A stretch of 60,089 bases of DNA, from positions 1 through 60,089 of the forward strand of contig NZ_BCWN01000024.1 in the NCBI RefSeq assembly GCF_001592225.1, in the 5' to 3' direction. Source of the stretch: Castellaniella caeni NBRC 101664. GTDB lineage: Bacteria; Pseudomonadota; Gammaproteobacteria; Burkholderiales; Burkholderiaceae_B. Under the pieces are notes generated by a model. It made no database searches. It had not been told where the DNA came from and worked only from the letters and a program-made list of their open reading frames with translations. Shown here piece by piece: positions 1 to 10,564 of this stretch (positions within the stretch are counted from its first letter, which is position 1; each line of letters begins with the position of its first letter). Made by a program: the position numbers and the translations under genes.

Positions 1-60
1 CGGCACGCCGGTGCAGCGCAGAAGCCAACAGCCCAGCTGCTTAGAAACCGGCCGCTCAGC

Positions 61-100
61 AACCCGGCAACCCGGCAACCCGGCAACCCAGCAACCCGGC
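61..100. repeat. 8-bp tandem repeat upstream of queA
   Basis: Five head-to-tail copies of the octamer AACCCGGC, the fourth reading AACCCAGC. The array ends 64 bases before the queA start and may be a slippage-prone simple repeat. I see no clear promoter or Shine-Dalgarno in the rest of bases 1-164. Confidence 0.85.
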
Positions 101-164
101 AAGCATGCTACAAGCAGCGACTAAAATACCCTCCACCTTTCACCCCCCCTGGCGCCACGCCCCA

Positions 165-2356
<2,192 letters not shown>

Positions 2357-2432
2357 GCCAACCTGCCCGACAGCCAAAAGCCGCCGGGACGTCCGTCAAC
2401 GCACGCGACTGCCCACGGATACAGCGACAAGC

Positions 2433-2438
2433 TACAAT
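2433..2438 (+). promoter_or_regulatory. possible -10 box in the tgt-yajC gap
   Basis: TACAAT lies about 66 bases before the yajC start in the only sizeable gap between tgt and yajC. The matching -35 region is poor, so this is a weak candidate for a yajC-secD-secF promoter. Confidence 0.3.
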
Positions 2439-2503
2439 CAAGAGTTAATCTGATTTATCCCATCCCGTCCTTTAACCCCACACCGAATTTTCCAGGAGCC
2501 TTC

Positions 2504-2848
2504 ATGTCTGTCGTTGACACCCTGACCCTGATCCCGGCCCAGGCCGCCGCGGGCGAACCCAATGCGCTGATGAGCATGCTGCCCATCATCCTGATGTTCG
2601 TCATCCTGTACTTCCTGATGATCCGCCCGCAAATGAAGCGCCAGAAAGATCACAAGAAGATGGTGCAGGCCCTGGCCAAGGGCGACGAGGTGATCCTCTC
2701 GGGCGGCATGCTGGGCAAGATCAGCAAGGTCAGCGACAGCTACCTCACCCTCGAAATCGCCCAGGCCGGAGACAAGGCGGTCGAGGCCATCGTGCAGCGC
2801 AGCGCCGTCACGGCCGTCCTGCCCAAGGGCACGATCAAGTCGCTCTGA
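2504..2848 (+). CDS. yajC: Sec translocase accessory protein YajC
   Basis: YajC is a small inner-membrane subunit that copurifies with SecDF and the SecYEG channel. The 114-residue product has one N-terminal membrane segment (about residues 22-42, LPIILMFVILYFLMI) followed by the conserved RPQMKRQKDHKKM block and the KGDEVILSGGMLGKI motif of the cytoplasmic domain. It starts after a plausible AGGAG ribosome site and precedes secD by 67 bases, the usual yajC-secD-secF order. Confidence 0.96.
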   Translation: MSVVDTLTLIPAQAAAGEPNALMSMLPIILMFVILYFLMIRPQMKRQKDHKKMVQALAKGDEVILSGGMLGKISKVSDSYLTLEIAQAGDKAVEAIVQRSAVTAVLPKGTIKSL

Positions 2849-2915
2849 TCCGCCCAATCCGGCGCCGCCCCTCGTGCGGCGCCCGGTCTTTTCAGCCCTC
2901 CCCTGTCGATCGACC

Positions 2916-4787
2916 ATGAACCGCTACCCACTCTGGAAGTACCTCATCGTACTGGCCGCCCTCATCATCGGCGTGCTCTATACGTTGCCCAACCTGTATG
3001 GTGAATCCCCCGCCGTCCAGATTGCGGGCGCCAAGACATCGGTCAAGATCGATCAGGAAACGCTCGCGCGCGCCGACCAGATTCTCAGCCAGGATCACAT
3101 CACGCCAACCGCCAGCTCCTTCGAGATGAACGGCCCGGTGGGCACGGTGCGCCTGCGCTTCGACTCCACCGACACACAGCTCAAGGCCAAGGACACGCTC
3201 GAAAAGGCGCTGAACACCGACCCCAAAAACCCGGATTACACGGTGGCCCTGAACCTGATGTCGGCCTCGCCCAACTGGCTGACCGCCCTGGGCGCCCACC
3301 CCATGTACCTGGGCCTCGACCTGCGCGGCGGGGTGCACTTCCTGCTGCAGGTCGATCTGCAGGGCGCGCTCAGCAGCCGCTACGACTCGATGGCGGGCGA
3401 AGCGCGCAGCACCTTGCGCGACAACAAGCTCAAGTTTGAAGACGTCGAACGCAACCAGCTCTCGGTGCGCGCCACCTTCGCCACGCAAGACGAACGCGAC
3501 GCCGCCGCCGACGCGCTGCGCCGCGCCATGCCCGAAATGGTCTTCAGCAACGGCCAGTCGGGCACCACCTGGCTGCTGGACGGCAAGCTCAGCCCCACCG
3601 CCATCACTCAGGTGCAGGACAACGCCCTGAAACAAAACATCCAGACGCTGCACAACCGCATCAACGAACTGGGCGTGGCTGAACCGGTCATCCAGCAGCA
3701 GGGCGGCGACCGCATCGTGGTGCAGTTGCCGGGCGTGCAAGACGTTGCCAAGGCCAAAGAAATCCTCGGCCGCACGGCCACGCTCGAAATCCACATGGTG
3801 GACGACTCGCCGGCGGCCACGGCCGCCCTGCAGTCGGGCCGCGTGCCCTTCGGCCTGGTGAAATACACCGACCGCGACGGCCGCCCGCTGCTGCTGCGCC
3901 GCCAGGTCATCCTCACGGGTGAAAACCTGCAAGACGCCCAGCCAGGCCGCGACCAGCAGACCCAGCAGCCCACGGTCAACCTCACGCTCGATTCCAAGGG
4001 CGCGCGCATCTTCCGCGACGTCACGCGCGACAACATCGGCAAGCGCATGGCCATCGTGCTGTTTGAAAACGGCAAGGGCGAGGTCGTCACAGCCCCCGTC
4101 ATCCGCTCGGAAATCCCTGGCGGGCAAGTGCAGATCTCCGGCAGCATGTCGGCCCAAGAAGCTGCCGACGTCGCCCTGCTGCTGCGCGCCGGCGCCCTGG
4201 CCGCCCCGATGCACATCATCGAAGAGCGCACCATCGGCCCGAGCCTGGGTGCCGCCAACATCAAGCAGGGCTTTGATTCCACGCTGTACGGCTTCACGGC
4301 AATCGCCATCTTCATCATCGTCTACTACCACCTGTTCGGCCTGTTCTCCACGCTGGGGCTGAGCTTCAACGTGCTGCTGTTGCTGGCCGTGCTCTCGATG
4401 CTGCAGGCCACGCTCACGCTGCCCGGCATCGCCGCCGTGGCGCTCACGCTGGGGATGGCCATCGACGCCAACGTGCTCATCAACGAACGCATCCGCGAAG
4501 AACTGCGATTAGGTTTGCCGCCGCAGCAGGCCATTCACCTGGGCTTCGACCGCGCCTGGGCAACCATTTTCGACTCCAACCTCACCAGCCTCATCGTGGG
4601 GATCGCCCTGCTCACCTTCGGCACGGGCCCGGTGCGCGGCTTCGCGGTGGTGCACTGCATCGGCATCCTCACCTCGATGTTCTCGTCGGTGGTGGGCGTG
4701 CGCGCCCTGGCCAACCTGTACTACGGCCGCAAGCGCAAGCTCAAGACGGTGTCGATCGGGCACGTCTGGAAACCCAATCAGGATTAA
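2916..4787 (+). CDS. secD: protein translocase subunit SecD
   Basis: SecD, with SecF, uses the proton gradient to pull exported proteins into the periplasm after SecA-driven translocation. The start is set at the Met of MNRYPLWKYL, giving 623 residues; an upstream ATG at 2874 lies in a region lacking family similarity. Residues 6-25 form the first membrane helix, a large periplasmic domain includes LGLDLRGGVHFLLQV, and the C-terminal third contains the remaining helices with the AIDANVLINERIREELR motif that carries the conserved charged residues. secF begins 12 bases after the stop. Confidence 0.96.
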   Translation: MNRYPLWKYLIVLAALIIGVLYTLPNLYGESPAVQIAGAKTSVKIDQETLARADQILSQDHITPTASSFEMNGPVGTVRLRFDSTDTQLKAKDTLEKALNTDPKNPDYTVALNLMSASPNWLTALGAHPMYLGLDLRGGVHFLLQVDLQGALSSRYDSMAGEARSTLRDNKLKFEDVERNQLSVRATFATQDERDAAADALRRAMPEMVFSNGQSGTTWLLDGKLSPTAITQVQDNALKQNIQTLHNRINELGVAEPVIQQQGGDRIVVQLPGVQDVAKAKEILGRTATLEIHMVDDSPAATAALQSGRVPFGLVKYTDRDGRPLLLRRQVILTGENLQDAQPGRDQQTQQPTVNLTLDSKGARIFRDVTRDNIGKRMAIVLFENGKGEVVTAPVIRSEIPGGQVQISGSMSAQEAADVALLLRAGALAAPMHIIEERTIGPSLGAANIKQGFDSTLYGFTAIAIFIIVYYHLFGLFSTLGLSFNVLLLLAVLSMLQATLTLPGIAAVALTLGMAIDANVLINERIREELRLGLPPQQAIHLGFDRAWATIFDSNLTSLIVGIALLTFGTGPVRGFAVVHCIGILTSMFSSVVGVRALANLYYGRKRKLKTVSIGHVWKPNQD

Positions 4788-4799
4788 CCAGGACTCATC

Positions 4800-5738
4800 A
4801 TGGAATTTTTCCGTATCCACCGCACCATTCCGTTCATGCGGCATGCGCTGCTCCTGAACATCATCAGCCTGATCACGTTCCTCGCCGCCGTCTTTTTCAT
4901 CGCCACCCGGGGCTTTCACCTGTCGATCGAATTCACCGGCGGCACGGTGATGGAGGTGCACTACGCCCAGACGGCGCCGGTCACGGACATCCGCACGGCC
5001 ATCGACGCGCTGGGCTACAAAGACTTCCAGGTGCAGAACTTCGGCACCTCGCAAGACGTGATGATCCGCCTGCCGGTGCGCACCGACCAGGACACCAGCG
5101 CGCAAAGCCGCAGCGTGCTCTCGGCCCTGCAGGCGCAGCACGCCGACGTGCAGCTGCGTCGGGTCGAGTTCGTCGGCCCGCAGGTGGGGCAAGAGCTGCT
5201 GCATAACGGCCTCATGGCGCTGCTCTTCGTGGTCGTGGGCATCATGGTGTACCTGGCCATCCGCTTCGAATGGAAGCTGGCGGCCTCGTGCGCCATCGCC
5301 AACCTGCACGACGTGGTGATCATCCTGGGCTTTTTCGCCTTCTTCCAGTGGGAATTCTCACTCTCGGTGCTGGCCGGGGTGCTGGCCGTGCTGGGCTACT
5401 CGGTGAACGAATCCGTGGTGGTGATGGACCGTATCCGCGAAAATTTCCGCAAGCAGCGCAAGGCCTCGGTGCGCGAGATCATCAACGCATCGATCACGCA
5501 GAACATTTCCCGTACCGTCATCACCCACGGCTCCACACAGATGATGGTGCTGTCGATGTTCTTCTTCGGCGGCCCCACCCTGCACAACTTCTCGCTGGCC
5601 CTGACCATCGGCATCTGGTTCGGCATCTACTCCTCCGTGTTCGTGGCCGCCGCCCTGGCCATGTGGATGGGCATCAAGCGCGAAGACCTGCTGGTCAAGC
5701 ACGTCAAAAAAGAAGGCGCCGACGTGGAATTGGGATAA
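4800..5738 (+). CDS. secF: protein translocase subunit SecF
   Basis: Partner of SecD in the inner membrane. The 312-residue protein has the N-terminal helix, the short periplasmic domain containing FTGGTVMEVHY, and five further helices. VLGYSVNESVVVMDRIREN is the conserved SecF block, and SRTVITHGSTQMMVL matches the usual SRTxxTS region. Its TAA stop sits inside the left arm of a long inverted repeat, so translation termination and the transcription terminator are physically merged. Confidence 0.96.
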   Translation: MEFFRIHRTIPFMRHALLLNIISLITFLAAVFFIATRGFHLSIEFTGGTVMEVHYAQTAPVTDIRTAIDALGYKDFQVQNFGTSQDVMIRLPVRTDQDTSAQSRSVLSALQAQHADVQLRRVEFVGPQVGQELLHNGLMALLFVVVGIMVYLAIRFEWKLAASCAIANLHDVVIILGFFAFFQWEFSLSVLAGVLAVLGYSVNESVVVMDRIRENFRKQRKASVREIINASITQNISRTVITHGSTQMMVLSMFFFGGPTLHNFSLALTIGIWFGIYSSVFVAAALAMWMGIKREDLLVKHVKKEGADVELG

Positions 5739-5787
5739 AACAGGACACAAAAGAGCCCCTGCGGGCTCTTTTGTGCCTGTTTTATCC
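5733..5787 (+). terminator. terminator whose stem contains the secF stop codon
   Basis: A near-perfect inverted repeat of about 25 bases per arm: GGATAAAACAGG...AAAAGAGCCC pairs with GGGCTCTTTT...CCTGTTTTATCC across a CTGC loop, with one unpaired base. The inner part is a classical GC stem followed by TTTT. The secF TAA lies at 5736-5738 inside the outer stem. Confidence 0.85.
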
Positions 5788-5916
5788 GAGCGGCCTACAG
5801 GCCGCGAGGTGGGGAAAAGCATCTCAAGCCAAGAAAACCCTCACACAAGAAAAGCCCCTGCGGGCTCTTTTGTGCCTGTTTTATCTGAGCGGCCCGCAGG
5901 CCGCGAGGTGGGGAAA
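5754..5916. repeat. 64-bp direct repeat, two copies with 99-bp period
   Basis: Copy 1 is 5754-5817 and copy 2 is 5853-5916; they differ at three positions by eye. Each copy holds the right arm of the terminator hairpin followed by a second short hairpin built on GCGGCC...GGCCGC. Copy 2's left flank keeps only an imperfect version of the terminator's left arm. The unit looks like a duplicated terminator or a REP-like element between secF and the toxin-antitoxin pair. Confidence 0.85.
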
Positions 5917-5951
5917 GGCGCCGCAGCCCAGGACAGCCCTCGGCCTCCCCA

Positions 5952-5989
5952 TTGACATCTCGCAGTGCAACGCATTTAATAACTATTAA
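5952..5989 (+). promoter_or_regulatory. parDE promoter with palindromic operator
   Basis: A consensus -35 TTGACA (5952-5957) is followed after 17 bases by TTTAAT (5975-5980). The perfect palindrome TTAATA-AC-TATTAA (5976-5989) overlaps the -10 box and lies 24 bases before the parD start, where a ribbon-helix-helix antitoxin would bind for autoregulation. Confidence 0.7.
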
Positions 5990-6013
5990 TACCCCCCTCA
6001 AAGAAAACCTGCC

Positions 6014-6307
6014 ATGCCCACCAGCGTCGCACTCAGCCCCTACTTCGAAAATTTCGTTCGCCAGCAGGTCGAGTCAGGCCGCTTCAACAACGTCAGCGAA
6101 GTCGTCCGTGCGGGCCTGCGCCTCCTGGAAATCCAAGAGGCACAGCACGCCGCGCTACGCGAAGCAATCGCGCAGGGCATCGCCAGTGGGCCTGGCATTT
6201 CTGCCGATGATGTCTTCCAGCAGCTAGAAGCAAAATACCAACTCATGACTGCCCAAAAAGACACCTCATGCGCCTGGAATTCTCTCCACGAGCCATCCTC
6301 GACCTAG
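6014..6307 (+). CDS. parD: ParD-like type II antitoxin
   Basis: Predicted antitoxin of a ParDE pair. The 97-residue product begins with a short strand and helix typical of the ParD ribbon-helix-helix dimer (SVALSPYFENFVRQQVESGR, then FNNVSEVVRAGLRLLE), which binds operator DNA; the C-terminal half would wrap the toxin. The last 13 codons read through the first 40 bases of parE in another frame, a longer overlap than the few bases usual for such pairs. Expression is probably autoregulated through the palindrome just upstream. Confidence 0.88.
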   Translation: MPTSVALSPYFENFVRQQVESGRFNNVSEVVRAGLRLLEIQEAQHAALREAIAQGIASGPGISADDVFQQLEAKYQLMTAQKDTSCAWNSLHEPSST

Positions 6308-6588
6308 AAACCATCGGCGACTACATCGCTCAGGACAGCCCACCACAATCGGTTCGGTTCATCGCGCAACTGCGCGGCCAGTGCCAAAAGATCGTCGCGT
6401 CACCCAAAGGATATCGCCTGCGCCCTGAATGTGGCCCGCAGGTTCGCTCCTGCGCGCACGGACACTACGTCATCTACTTCACGATAGAGGCGAAAACCGT
6501 GCGCATCGTGCGCATACTGCACGGTGCCATGGATGCAGGCAGCCGGTTCGGAGATACAAAACCGCAGCCGAGCGGCGATATCCAGTAA
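6268..6588 (+). CDS. parE: ParE-like toxin of the RelE/ParE superfamily
   Basis: The 106-residue product starts MRLEFSPRAILDLETIGDYI, the typical first strand and helix of ParE toxins, and has the family's central GYRLRPECGPQVRSCAHGHYVIYF and the C-terminal VRIVRILHGAMD (ParE consensus is close to vrIlRVLHgarD). ParE proteins inhibit DNA gyrase; that activity is inferred from the family. Its start lies 40 bases inside parD, so translation is probably coupled. The pair stands between two conserved housekeeping groups, an insertion-like position. Confidence 0.9.
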   Translation: MRLEFSPRAILDLETIGDYIAQDSPPQSVRFIAQLRGQCQKIVASPKGYRLRPECGPQVRSCAHGHYVIYFTIEAKTVRIVRILHGAMDAGSRFGDTKPQPSGDIQ

Positions 6589-6648
6589 AATGGTCAATTC
6601 TCCATTTTTTGCCGCCCCCGGGATATAAACCCGCCCCGGCGCTTTGCC

Positions 6649-8136
6649 ATGCAAGAAAACTCTGTGCGCCGCCCTGGCGTCATCCCCGCCTCCCGCGAAT
6701 CCGCCGAGCACCTGAAAGACCAGGCCTGGCGCCAGGCGCAGGACGAGACCCTGGCCGATCTGCTCAAGCCCATGCAGCCGGGCGAACACAAAAAGCTCTA
6801 TATCCGCACCTTCGGCTGCCAGATGAACGAGTACGACTCTGAAAAGATGGTCGATATCCTGCGCGCGACCAAAGGGGTCGAGCTCACCGACACGCCCGAC
6901 GACGCTGACATCATCCTGTTCAACACCTGTTCGGTGCGCGAAAAAGCACAGGAAAAGGTGTTCTCCGACCTGGGTCGCGTGCAGCACCTGAAGCAGGCCA
7001 AGCCCGATCTGGTCATCGGCGTGGGCGGCTGTGTCGCCAGCCAGGAAGGCGAAGCCATCGTACGCCGTGCCCCGTACGTGGACGTGGTCTTCGGCCCGCA
7101 GACCCTGCACCGCCTGCCCGAACTCATCGACCGGCGCCGCGCCACGGGCCGTTCGCAGGTGGACATCTCCTTTCCGCTCATCGAGAAATTCGACGCTCTG
7201 CCCCCGGCCCGCGTCGAAGGCCCGACCGCCTTCGTCTCCATCATGGAAGGCTGCAGCAAATATTGCAGCTTCTGCGTCGTGCCCTACACGCGCGGCGCCG
7301 AAGTCTCCCGGCCCTTTGATGACGTGCTCACCGAAATCGCCGACCTCGCCGACCAGGGCGTGCGCGAAGTCACGCTGCTGGGGCAGAACGTCAACGCCTA
7401 CCGTGGCCCCACGGGCGAATCCGGCGAAATCGCCGACTTCGCCATGCTGCTCGACTACGTACACGACATCCCCGGCATCGAGCGCATCCGCTACACCACC
7501 TCGCATCCCAAAGAGATGACGGCGCGCCTCATCGAGGCCCATGGGCGCCTGCCCAAGCTGGTGCCCTTCCTGCACCTGCCCGTGCAGGCGGGCAGCGACC
7601 GCATCCTGGCCGCCATGAAGCGCGGCTACACCGCGCTGGAATACAAGTCCATCATCCGCCGCCTGAAGGCCGCGCGCCCCGACATCACCCTGTCGTCCGA
7701 CTTCATCATCGGCTTTCCGGGTGAAACCGAAGAAGACTTCCAGAAAACCATGGATCTCGTCCGCTTCGTGGGCTTTGACCAATCCTTCTCCTTCGTCTAT
7801 TCCAAGCGCCCTGGCACCCCGGCGGCCGACCTGGACGACCCCACGCCGCACGCAGAAAAGCTCGACCGCCTGCACCGCCTGCAGACGCTCATCAACGAGC
7901 AGGCCGCCGCCTACAGCCAGGCCATGGTGGGCAGCGTCCAGCGCCTGCTGGTCGAAGGCCCATCCAAGCGCGACCCCGCCGACATGAAGGGACGCACCGA
8001 AAACAACCGCATCGTCAACTTCGCCGGTCAGCCGCGGCTCATCGGCCAGATGGTGGACGTGCGCATCACCGAAGCCATGGCCAACACCCTGCGCGGCGAA
8101 ATCGTCACACGCGTCACCGACCGGGTCGGCGCATGA
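6649..8136 (+). CDS. miaB: tRNA-2-methylthio-N6-dimethylallyladenosine synthase MiaB
   Basis: Radical SAM methylthiotransferase that converts i6A37 to ms2i6A37 in tRNAs reading UNN codons. The N-terminal domain carries the three cysteines of the auxiliary 4Fe-4S cluster ([24 protein letters not shown]); the radical SAM motif is CSKYCSFC near residue 202; a TRAM domain closes the protein. At 495 residues it is somewhat longer than the family's roughly 440-475 because of about 45 variable N-terminal residues. The end overlaps the next gene in ATGA, starting a tightly coupled run to lnt. Confidence 0.97.
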   Translation: MQENSVRRPGVIPASRESAEHLKDQAWRQAQDETLADLLKPMQPGEHKKLYIRTFGCQMNEYDSEKMVDILRATKGVELTDTPDDADIILFNTCSVREKAQEKVFSDLGRVQHLKQAKPDLVIGVGGCVASQEGEAIVRRAPYVDVVFGPQTLHRLPELIDRRRATGRSQVDISFPLIEKFDALPPARVEGPTAFVSIMEGCSKYCSFCVVPYTRGAEVSRPFDDVLTEIADLADQGVREVTLLGQNVNAYRGPTGESGEIADFAMLLDYVHDIPGIERIRYTTSHPKEMTARLIEAHGRLPKLVPFLHLPVQAGSDRILAAMKRGYTALEYKSIIRRLKAARPDITLSSDFIIGFPGETEEDFQKTMDLVRFVGFDQSFSFVYSKRPGTPAADLDDPTPHAEKLDRLHRLQTLINEQAAAYSQAMVGSVQRLLVEGPSKRDPADMKGRTENNRIVNFAGQPRLIGQMVDVRITEAMANTLRGEIVTRVTDRVGA

Positions 8137-9152
8137 GCACGACACGCTCCACCACTGCCGGCAAACGTCCCCATACCCTGCAACTGGTCGGCGGCAACCA
8201 GCAGCTGGCCAATCTGTGCGGACCGCTGGACGAAAACCTGCGCCAGATCGCCCAGGCCTTCGACGTCACCATCAGCCGCCGGGGCAACCGCTTCAGCTGC
8301 CGCGGCGAACGCGCCCCCGAGGCCGCCCAGGCCCTGCGCTGGTTCCACGAACGCAGCGCCCACGCGCCCCTGTCGCTCGACGCCCTGCAGCTGGGCCTGG
8401 TCGAACTGAGCAACCGCGGCACGGCGGCGCCCGCCCAACAGGCGCCGCACCACGCCCTGCCCGACCTGCCCCCGGTGGACGAAGACGGCATCGTGCTGCG
8501 CACGCGCAAGTCCGATCTGCGGCCCCGCACACCGCACCAGCGCGAATACCTCAGCGCCATCCTCAAGCACGACGTCACTTTCGGTGTCGGGCCCGCGGGC
8601 ACCGGCAAGACCTGGCTCGCCGTGGCCTGCGCCATCGACGCGCTGGAGCGCGAATCCGTCTCGCGCCTGGTGCTCACCCGTCCGGCGGTCGAGGCGGGCG
8701 AGCGCCTGGGTTTTCTGCCCGGCGACCTGGTGCAAAAGGTAGACCCCTACCTGCGCCCGCTCTACGACGCCCTCTACGACCTGCTGGGCTTCGAAAAGAC
8801 CCAGCGCCTGTTCGACAAGCAGACCATCGAGATCGCGCCGCTGGCCTACATGCGCGGGCGCACGCTCAACCACGCCTTCATCATCCTCGACGAAGCGCAA
8901 AACACCACGCCCGAGCAGATGAAGATGTTTCTCACCCGCATCGGCTTTGGCAGCAAGGCGGTCATCAACGGCGACCCCTCGCAGGTCGATCTGCCCAAGG
9001 GGCACCAAAGCGGCCTGCTGCACGCGCTGGACGTGCTCGACGGAGTGGTCGGCATCGCCCAGACACGCTTTACCAGCCGCGACGTGGTGCGCCACCCGCT
9101 GGTCGGGCGCATCGTCGATGCCTACGAACAGGCAGGCGACCATGTATCCTGA
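8133..9152 (+). CDS. ybeZ: PhoH-family ATPase (YbeZ)
   Basis: PhoH-like P-loop ATPase, functionally linked to the endoribonuclease YbeY and to rRNA maturation. In the 339-residue product an N-terminal KH-like segment (about residues 15-95) precedes the ATPase core with Walker A GPAGTGKT near residue 153 and Walker [20 protein letters not shown]. The start overlaps miaB by 4 bases and the end overlaps ybeY by 11 bases; miaB-ybeZ-ybeY-corC-lnt is the conserved proteobacterial order. Confidence 0.95.
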   Translation: MSTTRSTTAGKRPHTLQLVGGNQQLANLCGPLDENLRQIAQAFDVTISRRGNRFSCRGERAPEAAQALRWFHERSAHAPLSLDALQLGLVELSNRGTAAPAQQAPHHALPDLPPVDEDGIVLRTRKSDLRPRTPHQREYLSAILKHDVTFGVGPAGTGKTWLAVACAIDALERESVSRLVLTRPAVEAGERLGFLPGDLVQKVDPYLRPLYDALYDLLGFEKTQRLFDKQTIEIAPLAYMRGRTLNHAFIILDEAQNTTPEQMKMFLTRIGFGSKAVINGDPSQVDLPKGHQSGLLHALDVLDGVVGIAQTRFTSRDVVRHPLVGRIVDAYEQAGDHVS

Positions 9153-9627
9153 TTTCTCACTCAGCATCCAGTACGCCGTCGCCGCCCCGCAGCTGCCGCG
9201 CTGGCGCCTGCGCCGCTGGGTGGGACGCGCGCTCGAACAGGCCCTGGCGGCCCCCGACCCGCGTGCCGGTCAGCCGGTGGCGCTCACCCTGCGCATCGTC
9301 GATGCCGACGAAGGCCGCAGCCTGAACGCCGCCTGGCGGCAGAAAGACTACGCCACCAACGTCCTCACCTTCGAGTACGGAGCCGACCCCTCGGGCCTCA
9401 TCAGCGGCGACCTCGTGCTCTGCCTGCCGGTACTCGAACGCGAGGCGGCCGAGCAAGGCAAGCCACTGCTGCACCACGCTGCCCACCTGGTCACGCACGG
9501 CGTGCTGCACGCGCTGGGCTACGACCACATCGAAATCGACGAAGCTGAACGCATGGAGACCCTGGAAACCGCCATCCTCGCGGCGCAGGGCATCCCCGAC
9601 CCCTACCGGGCCGAGGGCGCCGCCTAA
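9142..9627 (+). CDS. ybeY: endoribonuclease YbeY
   Basis: Metal-dependent RNase needed for 16S rRNA 3' end maturation and ribosome quality control. The ATG at 9142 gives 161 residues, the family norm, although the frame is open further upstream inside ybeZ. The zinc site HGVLHALGYDH (consensus HGxLHLxGYDH) lies near residue 120, and DYATNVLTFEY is the second family block. It overlaps ybeZ by 11 bases, consistent with coupled translation. Confidence 0.95.
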   Translation: MYPDFSLSIQYAVAAPQLPRWRLRRWVGRALEQALAAPDPRAGQPVALTLRIVDADEGRSLNAAWRQKDYATNVLTFEYGADPSGLISGDLVLCLPVLEREAAEQGKPLLHHAAHLVTHGVLHALGYDHIEIDEAERMETLETAILAAQGIPDPYRAEGAA

Positions 9628-9679
9628 GCGCGCCGTTTTATCGGTTATGCTACAGAATCCCTCACTCGTCCTTCGGACA

Positions 9680-10564
9680 ATGCCAGACCCTCACTCTTCC
9701 GACTCAGAACCCCGACCTGCTCAGGCGGCGTCCAGCTCTTTCTTCTCCCGCATCAAGTCCCTGCTGCGGCCCGCCGCCCCCACAGACCGCGAAGGCATCC
9801 GTGCCGTGCTCGAAGCCGCCCACGATCATTCCGTGCTCGACGGCGAATCGTATGCCATGATTTCCGGAGCCCTCGAAGTGGCCGACAAGACCGTGGCCGA
9901 CATCATGGTCTCGCGCTCGCGCATGGATCTTCTCGACATCGCGCAGCCGCTCACCGAACTCATGCCCATCATCACCGAAACCGGACACTCCCGGTTTCCG
10001 GTCTACGAGGGCGACCGCGACAACATCATCGGCGTGCTGCTGGCCAAAGACCTGCTGCTCACCCTCTCCGACCACGCGCTGGACATCCGCGCGCTGCTGC
10101 GTCCCCCGGTGTTCATCCCCGAATCCAAGCGCCTGAACGAACTGCTGCACGAGTTTCGTGTCAGCCGCAACCACCTGGCGGTGGTCATCGACGAGCACGG
10201 CGGCATCTGCGGCCTGGTCACCATGGAAGACGTGCTCGAACAGATCGTCGGCGACATCGAAGACGAATTCGACGACGAAGACGAAAAAACCATCTTCCGC
10301 ACTGGCGACAACAGCTGGCGCGCCATGGGCACCACCGAGATCGACGACTTCAACGAAGCCTTCCAGGTGCAGCTGCCCGACGAAGACTACGACACCCTCA
10401 ACGGCTGGCTGGCCGCCGAACTGGGCCACATCCCGCGGCGCGGCGAACGCTTCGAAAGCCAGGGTCTGGCCTTCACCGTGGTGGGCGCCGACGGCAAGCG
10501 CGCACGCTGGCTGCACGTGCAGCGGCTCGCCGCCATACCATCCACCACCGAACAGCACGGATGA
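9680..10564 (+). CDS. corC: CorC/HlyC-family CBS-domain protein
   Basis: Cytoplasmic CBS-pair protein associated with magnesium and cobalt efflux. The start at MPDPHSSDSE gives 294 residues; an upstream in-frame ATG at 9647 is less likely because it lies in the promoter-like TTATGCTACAG stretch. Two CBS motifs (about residues 65-185; note MVSRSRMDLLD and the VVIDEHGGICGLVTMEDVLE block) are followed by an acidic linker and a CorC_HlyC domain (residues 205-285). No membrane domain is present. The stop overlaps the lnt start (ATGA). Confidence 0.92.
   Translation: MPDPHSSDSEPRPAQAASSSFFSRIKSLLRPAAPTDREGIRAVLEAAHDHSVLDGESYAMISGALEVADKTVADIMVSRSRMDLLDIAQPLTELMPIITETGHSRFPVYEGDRDNIIGVLLAKDLLLTLSDHALDIRALLRPPVFIPESKRLNELLHEFRVSRNHLAVVIDEHGGICGLVTMEDVLEQIVGDIEDEFDDEDEKTIFRTGDNSWRAMGTTEIDDFNEAFQVQLPDEDYDTLNGWLAAELGHIPRRGERFESQGLAFTVVGADGKRARWLHVQRLAAIPSTTEQHG

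Noticed and set aside
61-100. CRISPR-like array
   Set aside because: Direct 8-base tandem units with no spacers; no CRISPR repeats or cas genes occur in the window.
2892-4331. 479-codon open frame antisense to secD
   Set aside because: Shadow frame; secD is complete and conserved on the plus strand.
6400-8145. 581-codon open frame antisense to miaB and parE
   Set aside because: Shadow frame without recognisable domains; it spans two real genes.
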